From NCBI RefSeq assembly GCF_030704825.1, contig NZ_JAUYNX010000022.1, positions 1 through 64,000 of the forward strand: 64,000 nt of DNA. Direction: 5' to 3'. The first letter of the stretch is position 1. Every line of letters begins with the position of its first letter. A program made the position numbers and the translations under genes. The notes below the pieces were generated by a model. It saw only the letters and a program-made list of their open reading frames with translations, was not told the DNA's origin and made no database searches. This DNA comes from Brevundimonas sp. Its GTDB lineage: Bacteria > Pseudomonadota > Alphaproteobacteria > Caulobacterales > Caulobacteraceae. This document shows, piece after piece, positions 26,223 through 34,821 of this stretch.

Positions 26223-27728
26223 ATGGTGATAGACAAACTGTTGGCGTTCTGGCGGCCGCTTGCGATCGCCCTGGTTCTCGGTGCGGTCCCCGGCCTCGCC
26301 CACGCCGAGTGGCGGCGGGCCGAGACCGATCATTTCGTCGTCTACAGCAACGGTTCGGAACGAAACCTGCGCGACTACGCCGTGCGGCTGGAGCGCTTCG
26401 ACGCCTTGGTGCGCAGCCGCACCAGCCTTCCGCCGGCGCGGAATGTGCGCAAGCTGCCGGTCTATCTGGTCGCCAACCGGCGCGACCTGGCGATCGTCCG
26501 GCCCGGTCTTCCGGACGGCGTGAGCGGCTTCTATTCCGCTTCGGATCGGGACATCCGGGCCGTGGTCGTCCGCGGCCTGGGCGACGACATCCTGCTGCAT
26601 GAGTACGCCCACCATTTCATGTTCCAGAACTTCCCCGGCGGCTATCCGGGGTGGTTCACTGAGGGCTTCGCCGAGTATTTCATGACCGCGACGGTGAACG
26701 ATCGCGGTCGGGCGACGATCGGCTATTTCAATCCGGGCCGATTGCACACGCTGAACCAGCAGGCGTGGATTCCGATGGATACGGTGCTCAGGGCCCGGCC
26801 GCGCGACCTCGAACGGCGGGGGCAGCGCAGCGCCTACTACGCCCAGTCCTGGCTGTTGCTTCACTACGTGTTCGGGGATCCGGAACGCGTTCGGAAACTC
26901 GACGCCTACCTGACCGCGGTGGTCCGGGGCGCCGATCCGGTCGAGGCGCTGCAGACTCATTTCGACCTCACGCCGGACTCCCTCGAGCAGACGCTGCGCG
27001 GCTATCTGAACGGCCGCATGACCTATCTGGAGCTGGATGTCCCGGTGATCGACCCGCATGTGGTCGTCACCAGCCTGCCCGACAGCGCGGATGACACCCT
27101 GCTGTTCGCCCTCGATATCCGGGACGGCGCGCCCGACTCCGAGGGCCCGGGTCTGCTGGCGCGGGCTCGCACGATCGCGGCCGGGCATCCGCAGGACCCG
27201 CTGATCCTGGCGGCTCTGGCCCGGGCGGAACTGGAATGGGGCGAGCCCCCGGCGGCCGAAGCGGCCCTGGCCACGATTTTGGGAGCCGAGCCGGACAACG
27301 GGGAGGCTCTGAGGCTCCTCGCCGAGACGCGCATGTCGGCGGGCGACGCCCTCGACGACCCGACGGAGCGGGAGCGGCTGTATCGTCAGGCGCGCGGCCT
27401 GCTGGCGCGGGCCATGAATGCGGATCCGACGGACTATCGGGTCTATCGTCTGCTGGCGCACAGCCGCCAGGCGGCGCCGGATTATCCCACCGACAACGAC
27501 CTGGAAACGTGGCGGCTGGCCGTCGCCCATGCGCCGCAGGTGCTGCCGATCCGCGGGGAGGCGGCGGAGGCGATGCTGCGAAGGGACCTTCACGACGAAG
27601 CAACCGCCCTTCTGCTCCCGGTCGCCAACGATCCCCACGGCGGAGGCAATGCGGAACGGGCGCGGGACATGCTCGCCCGGATTCAGACCGAACGCGCCGA
27701 AGCCGGCGCATCCATCGCCACGCCCTAG
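26223..27728 (+). CDS. exported gluzincin-like metalloprotease with TPR-like C-terminus (paralogue B)
   Basis: 501 aa, the sister of the gene at 22930. Signal peptide (FWRPLAIALVLGAVPGLAHA before EWRRAE), zinc motif LHEYAHHFM (H126, E127, H130), EGFAEYF, and alpha-helical repeats toward the end; PTDNDLETWRLAVAHAPQVL parallels PNDNDLLTLGLAFDRAPQLA in paralogue A. The proline-rich tail of paralogue A is missing. An AGGGG ribosome binding site precedes the ATG. The TAG stop is nested in CTAG with the stop of the convergent EamA gene. The role is probably periplasmic proteolysis. Confidence 0.82.
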   Translation: MVIDKLLAFWRPLAIALVLGAVPGLAHAEWRRAETDHFVVYSNGSERNLRDYAVRLERFDALVRSRTSLPPARNVRKLPVYLVANRRDLAIVRPGLPDGVSGFYSASDRDIRAVVVRGLGDDILLHEYAHHFMFQNFPGGYPGWFTEGFAEYFMTATVNDRGRATIGYFNPGRLHTLNQQAWIPMDTVLRARPRDLERRGQRSAYYAQSWLLLHYVFGDPERVRKLDAYLTAVVRGADPVEALQTHFDLTPDSLEQTLRGYLNGRMTYLELDVPVIDPHVVVTSLPDSADDTLLFALDIRDGAPDSEGPGLLARARTIAAGHPQDPLILAALARAELEWGEPPAAEAALATILGAEPDNGEALRLLAETRMSAGDALDDPTERERLYRQARGLLARAMNADPTDYRVYRLLAHSRQAAPDYPTDNDLETWRLAVAHAPQVLPIRGEAAEAMLRRDLHDEATALLLPVANDPHGGGNAERARDMLARIQTERAEAGASIATP

Positions 27729-28645
27729 GTTGTTGCGGCGCGGTTCACCATCCGCATCCGCGCCAACTGCACCACCAGCACCCCCGCCCCCGCCAGCGCC
27801 AGGCCGGCGACCTGCATCGCCGTCAGCCGCTCGCCCAGGAACAGCACCGCGAGCACGGCGATCTGGATCAGCATGGTGTTGTTGATCAGGCTCGACTCCA
27901 GGGCGCTGAGCACGGCCTGGGCGCGGTTCCACAGCCAGAAGGCCAGGGCCGTGTTGGCGGCGGCCAGCCACCCGACGATCATCCAGCCGCGCGGGCTGAT
28001 CTCGGGCCAGCCCTGCACCGCCACGCCTGTGGTCAGCAGGGCGGCGGCGCCCGCGGCCATGCTGACCGCGGTGATCAGCGACGGCGGCAGGCCGATGTCG
28101 CGGTTGATCTTGCGGCCGAGCAGATGCTGGCCGGCGTTTGCGAGGACGCCCGTCGCGCCGATGATCAGGCCGATGGCGGCTCCGGCCGGCAAGGCCTTCG
28201 AGAGGAAGTACAGCCCCGCGCCTGCGAGGAAGACGGCGACGCCCAGCACCTCGCGCCAGCCGATGTGCTCGCCCAGCAGCACGCCCCCGAGGATGGCCAC
28301 CAGCGCCGGGGTGAAAGCCAGCATCAGGCTGAGCGTCGTCGCGGGCAGGTACGACAGCGCCAGGAACTGACAGGCTTGAGTCACCGCATACTGCAGCAGG
28401 CCGAAGGCGATCAGCAGGGCCCAGCGCTTGCGGCCGCATTCGGCCAGCCGCTTGCGGTTGGCCGCGGTCAGGATGATCGGCGACAGCAGCAGGGCCGCCA
28501 GGGCGTAACGCAGTCCGGCGAACGGCAGGGGCGCGATGTCCACCAGTCCCCATTTGATCAGCACCCAGGACGACGACCACAGCAGGGTCACGAACAGGGC
28601 GACGGCGATGGCGGTCAGGTGGGCGCGGCTCAGATGCAGGGTCAT
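27725..28645 (-). CDS. EamA/DMT-family transporter
   Basis: A 306-aa inner-membrane protein with ten hydrophobic segments arranged as two EamA repeats; typical stretches are LLWSSSWVLIKWGLVDI, FAGLRYALAALLLSP in the first repeat and NNTMLIQIAVLAVLFLGERLTAMQ in the second. Such proteins export or import small metabolites; the substrate cannot be told. Start at 28645 (MTLHLSRAHL), where homology begins. It is divergent from a LysR gene 71 bases away, the usual layout for a transporter controlled by its own regulator. Confidence 0.88.
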   Translation of the reverse strand: MTLHLSRAHLTAIAVALFVTLLWSSSWVLIKWGLVDIAPLPFAGLRYALAALLLSPIILTAANRKRLAECGRKRWALLIAFGLLQYAVTQACQFLALSYLPATTLSLMLAFTPALVAILGGVLLGEHIGWREVLGVAVFLAGAGLYFLSKALPAGAAIGLIIGATGVLANAGQHLLGRKINRDIGLPPSLITAVSMAAGAAALLTTGVAVQGWPEISPRGWMIVGWLAAANTALAFWLWNRAQAVLSALESSLINNTMLIQIAVLAVLFLGERLTAMQVAGLALAGAGVLVVQLARMRMVNRAATT

Positions 28646-28716
28646 CGACGCCTGATGCCCCGCTTGCGGCGCGCGGCCTAACGACTTATCGGACGCTGTT
28701 CGTGAGTTTTTCGCAC

Positions 28717-29574
28717 ATGAAACCACCCGTTCCCGCCCTGCCCCTGAAGGCGCTCCAGGCCTTCGAAGCGACAATGCGGCTCGGCGGCATGGGCCGGGCG
28801 GCCGAGCGGCTCGGCGTCACCCATGGCGCGGTCAGTCGGCAGATCGGACTGTTAAGGCAGGCTCTCGGCCACCCCCTGTTCGAGGGGCCCCGTAACGCCC
28901 GGCGGCCGACGGCCGAGGCGGAGCGGCTGTGGAAGGAGATCGCCCCGGCCTTCGCGACGCTGGAGCAGGCGGTGGCCGGGCGCGGCCGGGCCGAACGACG
29001 GGTGCGGGTGTCCTGCCTGTCGACCCTGGCGGCGCGCTGGCTGATCCCCCGCCTCCCGCGCTTCGCCGCCGCCGCCCCGGGCGTGGTGGTCGAACTGACC
29101 GAGTCCTACGCGGCGCTGGAGCGGACCCTCGGCGGAGCGGACCTGGCCATCCGCATGCTCGCGCCGGGGCAGGCCTGTCCGGAGGGGTTGCGGGCCACGC
29201 TGTTCATGGACAACGCCATCGGCGTGGTGACCGCGTCCGCCGGCGCGCCCGACGTCCGGCTGGTGTCGCGCTCGCACCCGGCGGCCTGGAGCAACTGGAC
29301 CGCCCTGACCGGGCGGCCCGCTCCCCTCGGCGGCCCGATCGAGTTCGACCACCAGCAGACCATGATCGAGGCGGCGGCGGCGGGTCTGGGCGCGGCCGTG
29401 GCCCAGCGGCCGCTGGTCGAGGCCGACCTCGCCTCCGGGAGACTGTCCGCGCTCCATGGCTTCGTCGGCGACGGCGCCATGTTCGCCGCCTTCAGCCGAG
29501 CCAATGACCTGGGCCCGGCGGCGCGGCGGCTGCTGGACTGGCTGGGCGAAGAGGGCCGATCACGAGCGCGTTGA
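28717..29574 (+). CDS. LysR-family transcriptional regulator, GcvA-like
   Basis: The 285-aa regulator has the LysR helix-turn-helix at the N-terminus (LPLKALQAFEATMRLGGMGRAAERLGVTHGAVSRQI) and an effector-binding domain (LSTLAARWLIPRLPRFAAAAPGVVVEL). The LPLKALQAFE opening marks the GcvA-like subgroup. I use the ATG at 28717; a GTG at 28702 would add five residues. It is divergent from the EamA transporter, which is its most likely target. The 71-base gap should hold the operator. Confidence 0.88.
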   Translation: MKPPVPALPLKALQAFEATMRLGGMGRAAERLGVTHGAVSRQIGLLRQALGHPLFEGPRNARRPTAEAERLWKEIAPAFATLEQAVAGRGRAERRVRVSCLSTLAARWLIPRLPRFAAAAPGVVVELTESYAALERTLGGADLAIRMLAPGQACPEGLRATLFMDNAIGVVTASAGAPDVRLVSRSHPAAWSNWTALTGRPAPLGGPIEFDHQQTMIEAAAAGLGAAVAQRPLVEADLASGRLSALHGFVGDGAMFAAFSRANDLGPAARRLLDWLGEEGRSRAR

Positions 29575-29650
29575 GCGCCTTCCTTCCGCCGCCGGGCCGT
29601 GTTTCTGTGCGGATCGACGAAACGGCGCGGGGCGCGTCGTGGAGGTTCCG

Positions 29651-29995
29651 ATGATCATTCTGGCCTTCTCGGCCGCCCTGACTCTCGCGGGCCCTTTCGC
29701 CGCGCAGGATCCGCTCCCGTCCTACGACGAAGCGGTGCGCTGCGCCGGCCTGACCCAGGCCGCGTCGGAACTGGAAGGCGGCGAAAGCGGCGAAGGGCGC
29801 AGCCTCTACGACGCGGCGCTCTACTGGTCGCTGACGGCCCTGCAGATGGCCCAGGCCGCCGCCCGGCCGATCCCGGCCACGGAGGCGGACCAGACCCGCG
29901 CCCGCATCCGCGGGGTGCGCGAACTCAGCGCCGGGGACGCGGCGGCCCGGACCGAACTGCAACGCTGCCGGACGCGGGCGCCGCGGTTGGGCTGA
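29651..29995 (+). CDS. small exported protein of unknown function
   Basis: The 114-aa protein has a GGAGG ribosome binding site (29641-29645) five bases before the ATG and a signal peptide (MIILAFSAALTLAGPFAAQ). The mature 95 residues are helical with two cysteines (RCAGL and QRCRT), which could form a disulphide. I recognise no family. It follows the LysR gene by 76 bases on the same strand. Confidence 0.68.
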   Translation: MIILAFSAALTLAGPFAAQDPLPSYDEAVRCAGLTQAASELEGGESGEGRSLYDAALYWSLTALQMAQAAARPIPATEADQTRARIRGVRELSAGDAAARTELQRCRTRAPRLG

Positions 29996-30102
29996 AGCGG
30001 CTGTACGGTCAAGCCGAACCTCGGGCGCGGCGTCGCGTTTGCTAGTCGAAGCCTGTGGGACGCCTGACGGTCCCGAAGCGGGACGACCGGAGCGCCTGGC
30101 CC

Positions 30103-31344
30103 ATGTTCGAATTCGGCCGAGACCTGAGAAAGCTGTTCGAAAAGGCGCGCGAGAGCGACGATCTGGGCTGGTTGGAGCTGATCGGCGCCGATCTGGTCGC
30201 GGCCGAGGCCCAGTCCCTGGCCCTCGACGCCGGCCGGGTGTCCTGCGCCCGCCCCTTCGACGCCTGGATGCGGGCGTCGGCCCTGTGGCGCGAGCATGCC
30301 CGGCGAACCGGCCTTCGGACCAGCCTGGACCGGGCCGCGGCGGCCGCTTCCGACGCGGCGCGACATACCGCGACGCCCGATCAGACGGCGGTCGCGGCGA
30401 TCGAATCCGGCCAGATTCACCTGCTGCGTTTCGACCTGTTCGGCGGTCCGGAGAAGCTGACGGCGGCGCTGGCGGATGTTCAGTCCCTGACCGCCGAGCG
30501 GCCGGTCACCCGTTCCGCGGCGGCGGCCCTGCACGCCCGGCTGACGGCGCGGCGGGCGCGGCTGTCGGGCGAGCCGGGAGCCATGCTCGACGCCGCGGCC
30601 CTGCTCGACGCGGCCCTGCACGGGGCCAGGGCCCTGCCGCCGACTTTGGGCGACGACCTGCGGCTGGACCGGGCGGCGCTGGCGCTGGAGGCAGGGGTGG
30701 CGCGGCGCGACGGCCGACTGCTGGACCAGGCCGGGCGCGACCTGCGGGCGCTGGTCGAATGCGCCTCGCCGGACTACCGGCCCCTGACGCGGGCGCGCGC
30801 CCTGGCCCTGGCCGGGGCCGGGCTGATGGCCCTGGCGCGGCTGGCGAAGAATGAAGCCGCCGAGGCCCAGGGCCAGGCTCTGTTCGAAGCCGCCGCCGAC
30901 CAGTTCACCCCCGATCACAGCCCGCTGGACTGGGTGGCGGTGCAGCTGGTCCAGACCGATCGTGAGACGCCGTTGGCGCGGCTGGTCGAGGCCGAGGCCC
31001 TGACCCGCGCGCCGGGGCTGGTTCTCGGGGCCCTGACGCGCGAACGTCGGCTGGCGGCCGAAGCCGCCCTGGCGGAAGCCGCGGGCGATGTCGAAAGCCT
31101 GACCGGCCTGGAAGCCGTGGTGCGGCGCGGTCTGGCCGAGGCGGCCCGGACCCAGCCGCTGGAATGGGCCGCCGACCAGATCGGCATGGCCCATCTGGCC
31201 CTGGCCAAGGGTCGGCTGACTGGAACCGAGCCCCGCGCGGTCGGCATGATGCTGGCCGAGGCGATGGAGACCGCCCGCGAATGGGGCGCTCCGGCCCTCG
31301 CCCGGCGCGCCTCGCTGGTGCAGCCGCAGCCCGCCGCGGTCTAG
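30103..31344 (+). CDS. alpha-helical repeat protein of unknown function
   Basis: The 413-aa product is almost entirely helical, rich in alanine, leucine and arginine, and looks like a TPR/SEL1-type solenoid without a signal peptide or membrane segment (for example TRSAAAALHARLTARRARLSG, RALALAGAGLMALARLAKNEAAEAQGQ in parts). I cannot name a family with confidence. The ATG at 30103 (MFEFGRDLRKLFEKA) is preceded by GGAG; a GTG at 30055 would add 16 residues. The TAG stop is nested in CTAG with the convergent CysQ-like gene. Confidence 0.68.
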   Translation: MFEFGRDLRKLFEKARESDDLGWLELIGADLVAAEAQSLALDAGRVSCARPFDAWMRASALWREHARRTGLRTSLDRAAAAASDAARHTATPDQTAVAAIESGQIHLLRFDLFGGPEKLTAALADVQSLTAERPVTRSAAAALHARLTARRARLSGEPGAMLDAAALLDAALHGARALPPTLGDDLRLDRAALALEAGVARRDGRLLDQAGRDLRALVECASPDYRPLTRARALALAGAGLMALARLAKNEAAEAQGQALFEAAADQFTPDHSPLDWVAVQLVQTDRETPLARLVEAEALTRAPGLVLGALTRERRLAAEAALAEAAGDVESLTGLEAVVRRGLAEAARTQPLEWAADQIGMAHLALAKGRLTGTEPRAVGMMLAEAMETAREWGAPALARRASLVQPQPAAV

Positions 31345-32126
31345 CCGCCCAGGGCGACGAACCCGCCGTTGGCGAAACACGGCTTGCCGTAGCGCAGGGG
31401 CTGGCCGTCTTCCGCCATCACCCGTCCGCCGGCGGCCTCCAGCACCGCCTGCCCCGCCGCCGTGTCCCATTCCGAGGTGGGGCCGGTGCGCGGATAGGCG
31501 TCGAACCGGCCCTCGGCGATCAGACAGAATTTCAGCGACGAATCCGTGCCCTGCCACTGGACGCAGCCGTGGCGCGAGGCCAGACGCCCGGCCTCGACGT
31601 CGGTCATGCTGTGGCTCATCACGGCCATGGGCGAAGCCGGGCGGTTGCGGACCTTGATCGGCTGCCAGGCCTCGCCGAACCGGCGGCGGAAGGCGCCGGC
31701 GCCCGGCGCGCCGCTGCGCCAGGTGGTGGCCGTGGCCGGGGCGGTCACCACGCCCGCCACCGGCGCGCCCTTGTGGATCAGCCCGATGTTGACGGTGAAG
31801 CTCTCGCGCCCCTCGACGAAGCCGCGGGTGCCGTCCAGCGGATCGATCAGCCAGAACCAGTCGGCGGCCGAGGCCGGCGCCCCATCCGCCGCGACGGCCT
31901 CCTCGGCCACGGTCTGGACGCCCGGATACAGGACCTCCAGCCGCGCCAGAATGAGCGCTTCCGCCTCCTGGTCGGCCCGGGTGACAGGACTGTCGTCGGC
32001 CTTGGTCTCCGCGACCACGCCGTTGCGCCAGTAAGGCAGGATGACGCGCGCGGCGTCCTCGGCGATGTCGGCCAGGGCCTCGATCAGGGCGCCGGACGCG
32101 AGGTCGGCGGTCAGTCGTTTGCTCAT
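31341..32126 (-). CDS. cysQ: 3'(2'),5'-bisphosphate nucleotidase, CysQ-like (inositol monophosphatase superfamily)
   Basis: This 261-aa enzyme has the Mg-binding motifs of the superfamily: AEEAV with the first glutamates, DPLDGTRGFVEGRESFTVNIGLI, and SEWDTAAGQAVLEAAGG. The SSLKFCLIAEGRFDAYPRTGPTSEWD stretch, here cited in part, is typical of CysQ, which hydrolyses PAP in sulfur assimilation. Histidinol-phosphatase or inositol monophosphatase activity is the main alternative. It overlaps the end of the helical repeat gene in a shared CTAG and is divergent from chpT with 89 bases between the starts. Confidence 0.82.
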   Translation of the reverse strand: MSKRLTADLASGALIEALADIAEDAARVILPYWRNGVVAETKADDSPVTRADQEAEALILARLEVLYPGVQTVAEEAVAADGAPASAADWFWLIDPLDGTRGFVEGRESFTVNIGLIHKGAPVAGVVTAPATATTWRSGAPGAGAFRRRFGEAWQPIKVRNRPASPMAVMSHSMTDVEAGRLASRHGCVQWQGTDSSLKFCLIAEGRFDAYPRTGPTSEWDTAAGQAVLEAAGGRVMAEDGQPLRYGKPCFANGGFVALGG

Positions 32127-32215
32127 GCCGCCCGATTAGAGCATCGGACCGGTTTCGCGAACCGGCAAATCAGGTCAGCGTCCGGCCTGACATCCGACTG
32201 TTGCTCCGGGGCCCT

Positions 32216-32884
32216 ATGACCGACACCTCCACCGCCCTGCCCGACGGCCAGGCGCTTCCTGACGGCCAGGCATTGGCCGCCCTGATCGCCGGCAAGCTGT
32301 GCCACGACTTCATCAGCCCGGCCGGCGCGATCAGCTCCGGCCTGGACCTGCTGAAGGATCCATCCGCCCAGGATATGCGCGACGACGCCATGGGCCTGAT
32401 CGAGGCCAGCGCGAAGAAGATGGTCGCCCTGGTCTCGTTCGCGCGGGTGGCCTTCGGGGCCGCGACCTCGGCCGAGCGGTTCTCGGGCGTCGAACTGGGC
32501 GGGCTGGTCGCGGGCCTGACCGAGGGCGGACGGGCGACCCTGGACTGGCGTGTCGCCGAAGGGGACTATTCCAAGGCCCAGTCGCGGGCGCTGGTCAACC
32601 TGGCCTGGCTGACGACGGCCGCCCTGCCGTCGGGCGGCGTGGCCGCGATCACGACCCGGCGCGACGGCGCGGATCTCGTGATCGAGGGGCTGGCCGAGGG
32701 GAACCGCGCCCGGCTGAAGGCGGAGGCCGTCGCGGGACTGGCGGGACAGCCCCTCAGCGAAGGCCTGCCCGGACAATGGATCCAGCCCTACTGGCTGTGG
32801 CTGACCGCCCGCGACGCCGGCGGTTCGCTGGACGTCCAGGCCGACGAGGGCCGGGTCGTGCTGACCGCCCGCATGCCTAACTGA
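32216..32884 (+). CDS. chpT: histidine phosphotransferase ChpT
   Basis: ChpT shuttles phosphate from the CckA receiver to CtrA and CpdR. The 222-aa protein has the dimerisation/phosphotransfer helix with H30 in GKLCHDFISPAGAIS, followed by SGLDLLKDPSAQDMRDDAMGLI, which is near-identical to Caulobacter ChpT, and a degenerate ATPase-like domain without nucleotide motifs. I use the ATG at 32216; a TTG at 32201 is possible. An 18-bp in-frame duplication (LPDGQA twice, 32237-32272) extends the N-terminus. chpT is followed by cheY and cheR. Confidence 0.95.
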   Translation: MTDTSTALPDGQALPDGQALAALIAGKLCHDFISPAGAISSGLDLLKDPSAQDMRDDAMGLIEASAKKMVALVSFARVAFGAATSAERFSGVELGGLVAGLTEGGRATLDWRVAEGDYSKAQSRALVNLAWLTTAALPSGGVAAITTRRDGADLVIEGLAEGNRARLKAEAVAGLAGQPLSEGLPGQWIQPYWLWLTARDAGGSLDVQADEGRVVLTARMPN

Positions 32885-32956
32885 CGCTTAAGCCGGTTTC
32901 CCAAGGACTCGTTAACCGGCGCGGGCCGATTATGGGCCCTCGCACACGGGGGCGTT

Positions 32957-33355
32957 GTGCACCCTGTTTCGGAATCTTCAACCGTGACTCCCAGAACCTG
33001 TCTGATCGTCGACGACAGCCGGATCATCCGCAAGGTCGCGCGGCGCATCGTCGAGGGACTCGGCTTCGAGGTCGACGAGGCGGCCGACGGCTCGGAGGCC
33101 CTGGCCTTCTGCGGCGGAGTCATTCCCGAGGTCATCCTGCTGGACTGGTCCATGCCGGTGATGGATGGCATGACCTTCCTGCGCCGCCTGCGCGCCCTGC
33201 CCGGCGGCATGGCTCCCAAGGTGCTGTTCTGCACCATCGAGACCCGCGCCGAACGCATCGCCGAGGCCCTGTCGGCCGGGGCCGACGACTATGTGATGAA
33301 GCCGTTCGACGGCGAGATCCTGACCTCGAAATTCGCCGAAGTGGGGGCCGTCTGA
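32957..33355 (+). CDS. CheY-like single-domain response regulator
   Basis: The 132-aa receiver has the acidic pair VDD (18-20), phosphoacceptor D63 in LLDWSMP, T in LFCTIET and the conserved lysine in YVMKPFDG. There is no output domain, so it acts by protein binding. The start is the GTG at 32957 with GGGGG upstream; a GTG at 32984 is possible. It lies between chpT and cheR, four bases before the latter, so it may serve chemotaxis, motility or the cell-cycle relay. The chpT-cheY gap of 72 bases has two TTAA tetramers 20 bases apart. Confidence 0.9.
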   Translation: MHPVSESSTVTPRTCLIVDDSRIIRKVARRIVEGLGFEVDEAADGSEALAFCGGVIPEVILLDWSMPVMDGMTFLRRLRALPGGMAPKVLFCTIETRAERIAEALSAGADDYVMKPFDGEILTSKFAEVGAV

Positions 33356-33359
33356 GCCG

Positions 33360-34175
33360 ATGACCCCGGACGATTTCGATCGCCTGCAATCGCTGATGGC
33401 CTCGCGGGCCGGCTTCCGGCTGACGCGCGACCGGATGAAGCTGGCCGAACACCGGCTGGGCCCGGTGGCGCGGCGCGAGGGATTCGAGACCGTTGACGCC
33501 ATGCTGGCCTCGCTGTGGGCCAGGCCGGTGGCCTCTCTGGGGTGGTCGGTGATCGAGACGCTGCTGAATCCGGAGACCTGGTTCCGGCGCGACCGCGACA
33601 GCTTCGACACCTTCGGCAAGGAGCTGCTTCCGGCGCTGGCCAAGGCCCGCGGCGGACAGCCGATCAGGGTCTGGTCCGCCGGCTGTTCGACCGGTCAGGA
33701 AGCGTGGTCTCTGGCCATCGCCGCCCGGGACGCCGGCGCGCCCGTCGAGATCGTCGCCACCGACCTGTCCCAGCGCGCGCTGGAAAAGGCCCGCTCCGGC
33801 GCCTACACCGGCTTCGAGATCCAGCGCGGCCTGAAAGCCGAAACCATGTTGCGCTGTTTCGACCAGGTCGAGGACGCGTGGATCGCCAGGGCCGAACTGC
33901 GCGCCATGGTCCATTTCGCCCGCGCCAACCTGGTCGACGCCCCGACCGACGAGCACCGCTTCGACATCATCTTCTGCCGCCATGTCCTCGGCGACGCCGA
34001 TCCGGCCCGGCGCGGCGAGATGTTCGACAATCTCGAACGCCGGCTGGTCGACGACGGCTGCCTGTTCCTCGGCCCGGAGGAACAACCCGACGGGGACAGC
34101 ATCGCCTTCCGCGCCGTCGCCGGTCGCAAGGGTCTGTTCGTCAAGTCCCCGGCGGCGCTGCGCCGCGCGGCCTAG
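33360..34175 (+). CDS. cheR: chemotaxis protein methyltransferase CheR
   Basis: CheR methylates glutamates on chemoreceptors with SAM. The 271-aa protein has the helical N-terminal domain, a SAM site in VWSAGCSTGQEAWSLA, the ATDLSQRALEKARSGAY segment and FDIIFCRHVL. Length is normal and there is no C-terminal pentapeptide-binding extension. It is not in a full che operon: only the CheY-like gene is adjacent, so it may act on a receptor encoded elsewhere. Its TAG stop is nested in CTAG with the end of the ParE remnant on the other strand. Confidence 0.92.
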   Translation: MTPDDFDRLQSLMASRAGFRLTRDRMKLAEHRLGPVARREGFETVDAMLASLWARPVASLGWSVIETLLNPETWFRRDRDSFDTFGKELLPALAKARGGQPIRVWSAGCSTGQEAWSLAIAARDAGAPVEIVATDLSQRALEKARSGAYTGFEIQRGLKAETMLRCFDQVEDAWIARAELRAMVHFARANLVDAPTDEHRFDIIFCRHVLGDADPARRGEMFDNLERRLVDDGCLFLGPEEQPDGDSIAFRAVAGRKGLFVKSPAALRRAA

Positions 34176-34451
34176 ATCCGGTCCACGGGCCGTCGCGCCA
34201 TGTGACGGACGTGCATGATGCGGAGGGCGTCCGGATCGATCACATAGATGACCAGTAGGGAGGTCTGGCGCACGGGCAACTCGCGCGTGCTCTCCACCCG
34301 ACCCGACCAATTTCGGGATGACGTTCCAGGCGACCGACGGCCTCGATCACCGTGCTTCGACGTCAAACGCCGCTGCGGGACTGTCCCGGGCGATGTAGTC
34401 ACATTGCGCCCGCAGGTCCGAAAGGGCCCGCCGGGTCCAGAGTGGTTTCAC
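34172..34451 (-). pseudogene. parE: ParE-family toxin remnant, two frameshifts
   Basis: Starting at the GTG at 34451, which overlaps the antitoxin stop as GTGA, the frame reads VKPLWTRRALSDLRAQCDYI and then ARDSPAAAFDVEAR before a stop. The next frame continues VIEAVGRLERHPEIGR, and a third frame completes GRVESTRELPVRQTSLLVIY and the C-terminus to a stop at 34172. Together they give a ParE/RelE-superfamily toxin of about 93 aa. Each shift equals one lost base in a G-rich run; restoring both makes 282 bases, exactly 94 codons. Either a decayed toxin or two sequencing errors. Confidence 0.75.
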
Positions 34452-34699
34452 GGCCCGGTTTGCGCGGCCGCCCGCCTCGCTTCGAATTCCGCCGCCACGT
34501 CCTCATGCGACGTGACCCGGCCCGCGGCGATATCAGCGCGGGCCTCGGCCACCGCCGCGATGATCTCGCGTTGGTCCTGGACATAGATGGCGACCGCCTC
34601 CGCCACCATCGAGCCGACCGGGACGCCGCGCGTTTGCGCCCAGGCCTCGAGATCGGTCCTGTCCGCATCCTCCACGGGGACGGAGATGTGTACGGTCAT
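34448..34699 (-). CDS. ParD-like antitoxin
   Basis: The 83-aa protein looks like a ribbon-helix-helix antitoxin: a short N-terminal strand (TVHISVPVEDADRTDLEAWA), helices with MVAEAVAIYVQDQREIIAAVAE, and a flexible acidic-basic tail (HEDVAAEFEARRAA) of the kind that wraps a ParE toxin. It starts at 34699 and its stop overlaps the GTG of the toxin remnant. It would bind the toxin and repress its own promoter. The intact antitoxin beside a broken toxin suggests the module is decaying, unless the breaks are sequence errors. Confidence 0.75.
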   Translation of the reverse strand: MTVHISVPVEDADRTDLEAWAQTRGVPVGSMVAEAVAIYVQDQREIIAAVAEARADIAAGRVTSHEDVAAEFEARRAAAQTGP

Positions 34700-34821
34700 G
34701 GCGTGGAGACTACGCCCAAATCGACGAGGTCGCCAAGATCGGGAACCAACCGTCGATAGAACCCGAGGATGACGGACGCGCAAGGGCCCGCTAGCGTAGC
34801 CTTTCATCGGGGAGGTGGATC

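Noticed and set aside
32888-32915. CtrA binding site between chpT and cheY
   Set aside because: TTAA tetramers are 20 bases apart and in no known CtrA arrangement.
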